Below, piece after piece: positions 37,401 through 49,400 of a stretch of DNA of 64,000 nt. A model generated the notes under the pieces. It made no database searches. It worked only from the letters and a program-made list of their open reading frames with translations, and was not told the DNA's origin. How positions within the stretch are numbered: the first letter of the stretch is position 1; each line of letters opens with the position of its first letter. Source of the stretch: Pteria penguin. Lineage: Eukaryota > Mollusca > Bivalvia > Pterioida > Pteriidae. The stretch is from contig CM068587.1 of assembly GCA_035048485.1 (NCBI GenBank), positions 29,592,534 through 29,656,533 on the forward strand. Reading direction: 5' to 3'. A program made the position numbers and the translations under genes.

Positions 37401-40400
37401 TTCCATGCTGTCATTTATTAAATCCATTGAAGACTTGGACTCCATGGTCGGGTAGTGGATTGTATTAGCATATGTGATCTAGTAAAGAGTGAACGATACG
37501 TACTTTAAACCGGGAGAGGTTGTCAGTTCACACCCTGCGGGGGGTACTGAATAGACAGCTGTCAAACAAGCAGGTAGACCAATGGAATTTGCTGTAGGTG
37601 TGAAGTAATTATCCAGATATACCGGTCAGATAAATTATGTGGGTATTTACCAAAATGCTAAAGTAATGATCATTACTATGCCAGATCTGAGCATTAATCC
37701 AGAAAATTACACAAACAACAGACTATGTGGTCGTATCCACAGGCTTACTGTAGTGTATCTGCGGTCCTATATTGTATCCTTACTGTTGATCATCGCAGAA
37801 ATCAACATCCTTGTGTATAGGTCCGTATGTTAGTATGGCAGCCAGCAAACAAAGGTCATTAGTAATAGTACTCCATACAAGTATGAATCCTCGCCTTGTA
37901 TACTCTTGAAATGTGTGTATTCCATGTGTGTTCAATTTGCATAATCAACTTGTCTAAACTGTCAAAATTTACCTAATTAACTTAGTTTAGTAGGAACTGT
38001 CAATAAGAAGTAGGTAACGCCGAGAGAAATACAATTACCTCTTACTATTCGTCCCGCAGCCTTTCCACACGTTCTTCATTGTCTAGTTTAATTCAATCAT
38101 TAAGGTGCGGAATATATCGTATTACAATATGCACACATGTTGTTATCATTATTGGGATATCAGTTATTACATAAGTAGAATCAAGGACTTACATGTATAA
38201 ACTAAAATCCTTTGCTACAGCGTACAGTAACGAATAACTGGATATTGTCGTATAGTAAACAAAATAGTAAACAATGTAATAATTGTAGTGCAGTTGTGAC
38301 ACTGAGGTCAAACATGCTTCATAGCAAAATGAGTTACATAATCAGTCCCGTTGACATTTGTATATTTTTCAGTATAAATTATGATAAATACATGTATATA
38401 CATGACAACAGTGACTCAAGTATATCAAAATATTTTTTTAAGTATTATAATCTGAACTCTGGAAGGTCGTAGGGTTACAAACGCTTACTCAATAATCAAG
38501 TGTTGTTTTAAGCAGGGACGTATATATAGATATAGATATAGATATAGATAGATAGATAGATAGATAAGTAAGTCCATAATTATTGTCGCTCTTTTCTATA
38601 CACCTTTTTAAAACTCAACTCTCAACTTGGTATGAGTTTAAACAATTATATATAATGTAGAAAAATTCAAAACTATAGAATTTCGTGACCTTTCAAGTAT
38701 CTTAGAAGTGGTATCGACCTATTTTTTTAAGCTGTCTCTTTAGTTAACTGCTCAGGTCATACACTTAATTAAAAGAGCCCTCACTGCTTCGGGGAAGGGG
38801 GGGGGGGTATGGTGTGTAGGAATCTCTGTGCATACATCTAACAGATGCCGTCACCATAAAATGAATTTTAAGAATAATCTCGATGTGACGTAAAACAAAC
38901 AAACACAAAACAAAACATACCCAACAAACAAAACATACCAAAAAAAACCCCCCAAAACATACACAAAAACAAAAATAACCAACAATCAAAACATACCCAA
39001 CAAACGAAACATTCCAAAAAAAAAAACCCCCAAAATATACCCCCCCAAACATACCCAGAAACAAAAATAACCAACAATCAATCCATACCCAACGAACGAA
39101 ACATACCAAATAAACAAAATATACCCCAAAAAACCCCCAAAACAAAACATACCCCAAAACAAAAATAACCAACAATCAAAACATACCCAACAAACGAAAC
39201 ATACCAACCCCCCCCCCCCCAAAATATACCAAAAAACCCCCCAAAAGAACCCCACCCCCCAAAAACATACACAAAATTAAAAATAACCAACAATGAAAAC
39301 ATACCCAACAAACAAAACATACCCAAAAAACAAAAATAACCAACAATCAAAACACACCCAACAAATGAAACATACCAAAACAAAAAAAAAGCCAACAATC
39401 AAAACATACCCAACAAACGAAACATACCAAAAAAAACCAAAATATAAAAAAAACCCAAAACATACCCAAAAAGAAAAATAACCAACAATCAAAACATACC
39501 CAACAAACAAAACATACACAAAAAACAAAACATACCCAAAAACAAAATAACCAACAATCAAAACACACCCAAACAAAACATACGCAAAAAACAAAAATAA
39601 CCAACAATCAAAACATACAAAACATACCAAACAAACAAAACATACCCAAAACTATGAATATCTATAAATGTATTATCTTCTGTTAAATTTATAGTAAAGT
39701 ATTTCAGTCTAGGATTATCTTTATAGTCAACAAAGCTGGTGTAACTCAGTGGATAAGATTCTTGGCTTGTAATTGAGAGGTCCCGGGTTCGAATCCCGCC
39801 CTTGGCGCACCGGTGTCCGGTCTTCGGATGAGACAGTAAAAACCGAAGTCCTTTGTCACGGTAGGCGTCACCTGACTGCTTCGGTGGGTCCGTTAGGGTG
39901 GGTGCCGTCACCATATAGGTGAACAGAGACATATATACATGTCTCAGACGTCAAATGATCATTGAATGACATAAAACAATAATCAATCAAGGAATTATAG
40001 TCAACCAACTACATATGTTGTACTGTTGATTTTTCTATTTTGTGATCTAGTTAGAGACCGGTTATCTGAAACATGTGTTTGCTGTATTTGATCGTCTTGG
40101 GTACGTCGTTGGAGACGGTAATTCAGATTGGGACGTTCTCTGGTCACATGAGTACCCATTTGAAGCACTGGCAGGACCAATTTCATCCATGAAACCTCAT
40201 CAAAAAGTAAGATCTATATCTCAGTAAGTAAAAGAAGTAAAAGTCATATCTTTTTCTGTTGTTGAGTATAATCATAAAGATCGATAATATACGTTTTGTG
40301 TACCTCTTAATAGTGGTCATCAACAACCTCTTGATTGTGGTCAGAAGCAATGTGAAATTGCCTCCAATTTCATTGGCATTGTTTTATATAGGTACATTAA

Positions 40401-43400
40401 TGTTATTTGTTTTATTCTCTCTTTCTCAGGGTAGATAACATGTTATGCTGAAGTGGATAACATAGAAAATGCTTTTTCCAGAACTATATTATCATGTTAA
40501 ATTTTGAATTTGAAGAAACAAGACTCTCTGATGTGACAATACTATATGTTATCACAGGACAATGTGATATCAAGGTACCATAGCTACCAAGACTCTCTGA
40601 TGTGACAATACTATATGTTATCACAGGACAATGTGATATCAAGGTACCATAGCTACCAAGACTCTCTGATGTGACTATACATGTATGTTATCACAGTACA
40701 ATGTGATATCAAGGTACCATAGCTACCAAGACTCTCTGATGTGACTATACATGTATGTTATCACAGTACAATGTGATATCAAGGTACCATAGCTACCAAG
40801 ACTCTCTGATGTGACTATACATATATGTTATCACAGGACAATGTGATATCAAGGTACCATAGCTACCAAGGCTCTCTGATGTGAGTATACATATGCATTA
40901 TCACAGTACAATGTGATATCAAGGTACCATAGCTACCAAGACTCTCTGATGTGACTATACATGTATGTTATCACAGGACAATGTGATATCAAGGTACCAT
41001 AGCTACCAAGACTCTCTGATGTGACTATACATGTATGTTATCATAGGACAATGTGATATCAAGGTACCATAGCTACCAAGACTCTCTGATGTGACTATTA
41101 TGCATGTTATCACAGGACAATGTGATATCAAGGTACCATAGCTACCAAGACTCTCTGATGTGACTATACATGTATGTTATCACAGGACAATGTGATATCA
41201 AGGTACCATAGCTACCAAGACTCTCTGATGTGACTATACATGTATGTTATCACAGGACAATGTGATATCAAGGTACCATAGCTACCAAGACTCTCTGATG
41301 TGACTATACATGTATGTTATCACAGGACAATGTGATATCAAGGTACCATAGCTACCAAGACTCTCTGATGTGACTATACATGTATGTTATCACAGGACAA
41401 TGTGATATCAAGGTACCATAGCTACCAAGACTCTCTGATGTGACTATACATGTATGTTATCACAGGACAATGTGATATCAAGGTACCATAGCTACCAAGA
41501 CTCTCTGATGTGACTATACATGTATGTTATCACAGGACAATGTGATATCAAGGTACCATAGCTACCAAGACTCTCTGATGTGACTATACATGTATGTTAT
41601 CACAGGACAATGTGATATCAAGGTACCATAGCTACCAAGACTCTCTGATGTGACTATACATGTATGTTATCACAGGACAATGTGATATCAAGGTACCATA
41701 GCTACCAAGACTCTCTGATGTGACAATACTATATGTTATCACAGGGCAATGTGATATCAAGGTACCATAGCTACCAAGCCTCTCTGATGTGACTATACAT
41801 GTATGTTATCACAGGACAATGTGATATCAAGGTACCATAGCTACCAAGACTCTCTGATGTGACTATACATGTATGTTATCACAGTACAATGTGATATCAA
41901 GGTACCATAGCTACCAAGACTCTCTGATGTGACTATACATGTATGTTATCACAGGACAATGTGATATCAAGGTACCATAGCTACCAAGACTCTCTGATGT
42001 GACTATACATGTATGTTATCACAGGACAATGTGATATCAAGGTACCATAGCTACCAAGACTCTCTGATGTGACTATACATGTATGTTATCACAGGACAAT
42101 GTGATATCAAGGTACCATAGCTACCAAGCCTCTCTGATGTGACTATACATGTATGTTATCAAAGGACAATGTGATATCAAGGTACCATAGCTACCAAGCC
42201 TCTCTGATGTGACTATTATGCATGTTATCACAGGACAATGTGATATCAAGGTACCATAGCTAACAAGACTGATGTGACTATACATGTATGTTATCACAGG
42301 ACAATGTGATGTCAAGGTACCATAGCTACCAAGATTCTCTGATGTGACTATACATGTATGTTATCACAGTACAATGTGATATTAAGGTACCATAGCTACC
42401 AAGCCTCTCTGATGTGACTATACATGTATGTTATCACAGGGTAATGCGATATCAAGGTACCATAGCTACCAAGCCTCTCTGATGTGACTAGACATGTATG
42501 TTATCACAGTACAATGTGATATCAAGGTACCATAGCTACCAAGCTCTCTGATGTGTGTATACATATGCGTTATCACAGTACAATGTGATATCAAGGTACC
42601 ATAGCTACCAAGACTCTCTGATGTGACTATACATGTATGTTATCATAGGACAGTGTGATATCAAGGTACCATAGCTACCAAGCTCTCTGATGTGTGTATA
42701 CATATGCGTTATCACAGGACAATGTGATATCAAGGTACCATAGCTACCAAGGCTCTCTGATGTGAGTATACATATGCATTATCACAGGACATTGTGATAT
42801 CAAGGTACCATAGCTACCAAGGCTTGCTACTATATGTCATACACTAATGGCATGATGGGCAAAACTAAGATTTTCGTAATTTGCAGATGATGATAACTTA
42901 ATATTTTGTGATATAATGATTTGATAAACTACTAAATGGTTTGGTATTTTTTCCAGTTAAACCATTTTCCAGCATCCGGATACATCACAAACAAATTGAG
43001 CTTAGTTACTTCACCCAACCAGTATATTCCTAGAGCCTTCCAAATACCAGAAGAAAAGAAGAAATTCTTAGCTTATGTAGGTCTGATGTATTATACATAC
43101 ACATTTATCACTTTCCTGAAACCATAAATATGTATTAAGATGTGTTTTGACTGGATATATGTATCATTCTAAAACTGTGATCATGTAAGATGTAATCTGA
43201 TTGGATATCTGAAGCCATGATAATGTGAGATTTATTCTGATAGGGTATCATTTTATAACCTTAATCATTTAAGATGTAATCTGATTGGATATCTGAAGCC
43301 ATGAAAATACAAGGTTTATTTTGATATTGTATCTTTCGAAAATGTTCTGTTTGATATCTGGTATTATGATCATGTAAAAAAATGATGATTGAAAGTATCT

Positions 43401-46400
43401 TTAAAACTTCATAGTTTCTTAACAAAGAGATGGATTATAATCAAACGTTTCCTAAATTTTTCTCCTGACTTAAGTTTTTAGTTTGAAGTCATTCAAAATA
43501 ATAGCTTATGAGTGAAGATCACCAGTACACCATTTCACAAAAGAATTTATGAAATCTTTAAGGATTTTTTGTAACTTTTACTTAGATAGAATATGACTTT
43601 AGACTTTCGTGTGACTGAGGTCACCCAATGACAATTCCATCTTCACGAGTCAAGGGGATTCACTACGTAAATTTCTCTCTCCCCTTGACTGATTGCATTC
43701 AAAGGTTGCAGGTTTTGATGGCACTGCCTAGCAAAAAACATTCAGTATACTACTAACCAAATTGACCCATGAGATTAAGCCTGACTTAGCCAATGATCAT
43801 GAAGAAAAACAATTACATTTGTTTGCTCTATGTCTCAAAAAATCTGTGAAACATTTTCTGTAGACAAGATCAATCGAAAGGCACAGAGGCTTTAATAAAA
43901 GGGAAAGACGTTTTCAGTCCACATATGCTAGATCTATTATTTTCGTTTTGTCACACAATTTGTTTCAAGGCTTCTGATTCGTTCATGTGCGGAGCAAGTG
44001 ACCCAATCAAGAATTGGCCTTTGAATGCAATCTGTCAAGGGGAGAGAGAAGTTTACATAGCACATCCCCTTGACTCCTGAAGATATGACATTTCTTGATG
44101 ATCAAGAAATTGTTTTAAATACACTATCAAGTACTGTAGCTTCTCATGTTGAATCAATGGATTTTTATCATGCATTGCTCAAATATTGTTTATAACCCAA
44201 GCTCTTAATCTGTGGTCCCTTAAGGTCAAGGTCACCAAAAACTGTTTGATATTCAGAACATCTTTGTTCTATTTTAATACAAGGTCGTTTATCTAAAATC
44301 AGCCAAAAAGTCATACACAAAGGATCGAAGGTGTTGAAGGTCATTTGAGGAATTTTTGTGTAAAGAAGGCAAAGTTTATATATCCTTAGATTTGAGTCTG
44401 TTGTGAAACTCATAAGAATACTTATTTCATTCATCAGTTTTTACTGATTCTTTTTTTTACTTAGGCAAAGAAACATCCAGATAAACTCTTTATTCAGAAA
44501 AGGAACAGTCATAGAGGGATCAAGATAAAGAATGTGAAAAGTAAAGGAGGTTTTTTGAATGATTAGTTTTCAGAGAAAATAAAGTAGACTGAAAAAAATG
44601 GTTTTATATGGAAGAAAAGACATACAGTCAAACTTCGATATGTCAAACACTGATATCTCGAATACCCGGGATATCTCAAAGTCGGACGTCGGTCCGGAAA
44701 AAATTCCTTCATAATATGATTAAATTCACCCCGGATGTGTCGAACACTGATGTGTCGAATACCATGCTTATCTCGAATACATTTTCAAGTCCCGAAGTTC
44801 TTATCTACCCGGTTTATCTCGAAGTTGGCTTCTTTTTAGCCGCGGCGTCTTTCCTAGTTGACAGATCAAGTGCACGGTTTGATCAATTGACCGCGTCGGT
44901 GTACAATGTAGAAAGCAGCAGTAATTACATAATAGTTCAAGTCCATTCATACATTGTTATTTATACTAATTGTTACCACATGATAATAGCTTATTAAATT
45001 TGACCTTGCAATTAAAAAAAATAACATTAACTCAGTTTTACATACCTGCATTTATTTAAAGAAATTTCTTTACATTGTTCATTAATCTATTTTTATTTCG
45101 TATCCATGAGTATGTCTGTGTATTTGGATGCAAAGTAATAGTAGCTTGATGTGTTTTGAATAAAATAAAATTATGACAAGTTTCTTCACCTCGTCTCGTG
45201 CATCAGTCCATCCATGGTTTAAAGTATAGTATACGACAGTTATGTCCAGTATTGAATTTACCATACAAAATTACTGAGAACATAATATGACGTTTTCAGT
45301 TTTGGAGTATATTCTCTTTATATATTTATAAATAAAAGATATGATGAGATTTAGATTAATTATTTTGTAACTATGTACATAAACACGTATTCTTGATGAT
45401 ACTTCACGTCCGATAACAATCACACGTGTCAAATGTACTGGTGTATGTTTTAAAACAACTTCAGAATTTGTGATCCTAAACTCGAAGTTTGGATATCTCA
45501 AACTATGGATTTCTCGAAGTATTTTCCATGGTCCCTCTGACTTCGAGATATCAAGGTTTGACTGTAATTTGTTAAAGAAATTACAATAAGAAAAAATTAA
45601 GGTGTCATAGAAAAGGGCAAAGTAAAGACCCTCTATAAAAATGCAGCCATAAAAATGTCAAAGTTTTGTTGGCATGACAGTTTGACATTTCCCTGTATGT
45701 TTATTTATAGGTCTGTATGTTTATTTATAGATCTGGATTTAACAGATGAGCAATCATTTATCCAGGAATATGTTGATAAGCCATTCATCATAGATGGAAG
45801 GTAAATATTTACACTTGATTGTGCACTTGTACATGTATAAGAATTTTTTCCATGTTCAGGATTGTAGAGATGATAGAAAACTGACTGCATATTTGTGTTT
45901 GCAGAAAACAGGCAAGACAAAACTTGGAATGAAAATGCAAAAGCAAAATTTTAGCATTCAGTCGACAATGTATTTACAATTATTTGATAAGAAAACAAAT
46001 TAACGATCATCATTTTTGACTGAATGTTACACCATCATCATTATGCATTTTATCAAAATGATGCTTAGACACAAAGCAATCTGCTTTCAAGAATTTTGCC
46101 ATGCTTTAGGAAATTATTCTCATAGAGGCAGTAGTGTTTCACATATAGGGTCAAACCTATTTTAATTAAGGAGTCACTGAAGGGAAGTTTGAAAAACGGT
46201 CATTTAAGGTTGATGGCTTCTGTATACATGTTGGTTTCTATAGGCAGTTAATAGTAAGGAGTAGAAAAGGGTGGTTTTATAGACAGGTCATAGCTGAATA
46301 CATGTGGTCTTTAGAGCAGGTTTGACTTTATGGACACGTGTACTGTATGTAACTTATGTGGCAGCATGTTACAGCGTATCATTCCTATATGGTAGCCAGA

Positions 46401-49400
46401 TGTCTTGGATTCCAATCTATTAGTCACCTATTTATCAGATACATATTGAACTGTATTGAAAATTTGTTATCATCTCTGTGTTTTTGATTTGCAGGAAGTT
46501 TGACATTGGAGTATATGCTATTCTGACATCCATTGATCCTTTACGAGTGTATATTGTAGAACATAATGCCTTGTTTAGGTAAGCTGCTTATGTTTTATTA
46601 TCTATATAGTTATTTTACTTGAATGAGATCAGAAGATCAAAGAGTGTGGATTAAAGAGATTCGGTCAAGTGTCATTAGGTTGGGTAGGCTGGATCAGAGA
46701 ACTTTTGTCAGAGAGACTGAATCAGAGAACTTTGGTCAGAGAGGCACGGTCAGGGAGGTCAGGTTAGAGGAACTAGGTCAGAGGGCCTGGATCAGACTGA
46801 GTAGATCAGAGAGACTGGGTCATAAAGGTAGGGTCTAAGAGTCCACGGTAGAGAGAAAAGGTCATGGATCAAAGGACCTGTGTCAGGTGACCTAGGTCAG
46901 AGACAGAGGGTCAGGGAACCCTGGTTAAGTAGACTAGGTCAAAGGGCACGGATCAGAGGACCTGTGCCAGAGGGATAGGGTCAGAGAACTCAGGTTACAG
47001 AGACTGGGCCAGAGGACCTGGGTCAAAGAGTTAGGGTCAGAGAGCCCAAGTTACAGAGACTGGATTAGTGGGCCTGGGTCATAGGGCCCGGGTCAGAGAC
47101 TTTGTTAGGCTGCTACTGGTTCCATAGATCTTTTAAATTTATGTGTTACCCTAAATGGAGTGTATTTTATGATATACCTGATATTCTTTATTTGATTATT
47201 CTTGACACAACCACAGTATAATGCTTCATCAGAATGACAATACACCATGAATATATCATCCAAAAATCAGTCAGATTGTTATACAGCTTCCTAGCTTAAC
47301 TTGCCCTTAGACATTCTGTTTGTGGCAGATTAAACATGGATTTACAAAAATAGTTAGACTCAGAATAACACACCAACTTTACTTTATAGGTTCTGTAGCC
47401 ATGACTACCATCCATTTGATCAGAGAGATGTCAAGAAGTATGTGGTTGCCGATGACTACACACCAGTGTGGGAGGTAAGGTTTGTAAGGTTGCTGCTACA
47501 ATCACTAAGTAGGGGAGGTTATTTCCTCTGTGCTGCAGTCACCAGGTAGGGTAGGTTACTTCTTCTGTGCTACAATCCCCAGTGAGGTGAGGTTATCTGT
47601 CCAACTGTCTGTCTGTTAGGGGTCACACTTCTGACTCCCAATTCAGCAGTACATGTATAATAGATTTGGCAATATATTGTGGTGTACCTATTTCAATACA
47701 AGTGTATCTAATAATAGATAATATTCAATGTATATGAATAAAAAAACCAGCACAAATCAAATTCAGAATATGAATTTATATGTTATAATATGAGTTTTGT
47801 ATTTCAGATGCCATCCCTTAAGCATCTTTATCATAATTTGGAGTACAACTTTAAAGAAACTTTCAACACTTATTTAGAACATATTGGTAAGGAACTGATG
47901 TATATTGAATTATACATTGTATACAGAAAACATGATAGATTTAGCAGTTTATGGTATTAAAATGCAAGCCCAATTTCCCGACTTCCAGATCAAGCTTTCT
48001 GAATAGTTACTTTCCCAACTGAAACTGGTTAGACTGTATAAAACATTTCAAGTTAAAGACAAGTTAACTCTCAGGAAATGGAGAGCTTTAGGACCAAAAT
48101 GTTAGACTGAGTTATCAATGTAATTCACATCATCCATAAGTTAGTACTTAAGTCATGAGTACTCCAAGATTTATGACATTCTCACTTGTCATGGATTGTT
48201 GTTCATGTTCTGACATTCTCATTTGTCATGGATTGTTGTTCATGTTCTGACATTCTCACTTGTCATGGATTGTTGTTCATGTTCTGACATTCTCACTTGT
48301 CATGGATTGTTGTTCATGTTCTGACATTCTCACTTGTCATGGATTGTTGTTCATGTTCTGACATTCTCACTTGTCATGGATTGTTGTTCATATTCTGACA
48401 TTCTCACTTGTCATGGATTGTTGTTCATGTTCTGACATTCTCACTTGTCATGGATTGTTGTTCATGTTCTGACATTCTCGCTTGTCACGGACTGTTGTGG
48501 GACAGGTTGGTCTGGTGTTATTTCACAGCATTTCTTATCTCTCAACTGAAGTTCAGTTCCAACTTTACTAAAGTGATTCATCATCCTCTGCCTCCATCAT
48601 CCACTGCCTCCAGATGAAATATTATAAACTGATTCCCATTGTTATGTTAAATGTTGTGACATAAAAGATCCCACACCGTTTCATGTGGGAATGTTGCATA
48701 AGTAAAATATATGTAATCTTGTAATGTAATAAACAAATGAAATGACTGTCTATCATTGCTACTTATCTTAATCTTACTTTGTAGGTAAAGATCCTGTAAA
48801 GCTGTGGAACGATATCAAAACAGCCATCAATTCTATATATTTGTCCAAGGAACCATTTTTAATAGGAGCAGCTAGAAAATATAAGTCATTAAGGTAAGCA
48901 TAATATTTGTTTAAAATGCAAAATGTTTTTTCCTCTTCCTATGTCTCTTGTATGTCTGTGGAATCCCCTTGTCTGTCTGCCTGTCTGTCTATCCAGAAAA
49001 CATTAATCTTGGTCATAACTTTTGCACCAAAAGAGAAGGGGCCTTCATACTACACATGCGTATTCCTTTAGGCAAGACCTGTCTGTCAGTACCAAAATTT
49101 TTTACCCCATGACCTTGACCTTGACATTTGGCCTACTTTTGAAAAACTTCAACATTAAGCCTCAGTCACACCGGGGTTAAGACCGGTATAAGACCTAGTT
49201 GTGACTGAATTTTTGTACAATCGTGGAAAAATCGCAGAAGGATTGTGTGACTAGTTGCATAGGTCGTGAGAGATCGCACAAGCAAAATCGGTCGCAGCAA
49301 GGTCATTGCTCATGTTCAAAACTTCATACCTGTGACTACTAATTGCAGACAGGTCTTACAGAGTAGTACGACCAATCGTATATTATCGCACCATTAATTG

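Noticed and set aside
38765..39630. Several Cys/Trp/Phe-rich - frames resembling membrane proteins
   Set aside because: Complement of an A/C-rich array; frames overlap each other and have no start or splice support.
40521..42823. CRISPR-like array of regular 70-bp repeats with palindromes
   Set aside because: Units are contiguous with no variable spacers, and the context is a eukaryotic intron.
42936..43127. 63-codon + frame as a separate gene
   Set aside because: It is TTLL exon 3 with intron sequence read through on both sides.
44608..44997. 129-codon + frame starting near the end of TTLL exon 4
   Set aside because: It lies in the pogo-like element and comes from its repeated TATCTCGAA words.
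46623..46838. 71-codon + frame in TTLL intron 6
   Set aside because: Arises from the GGTCAGAG repeat.
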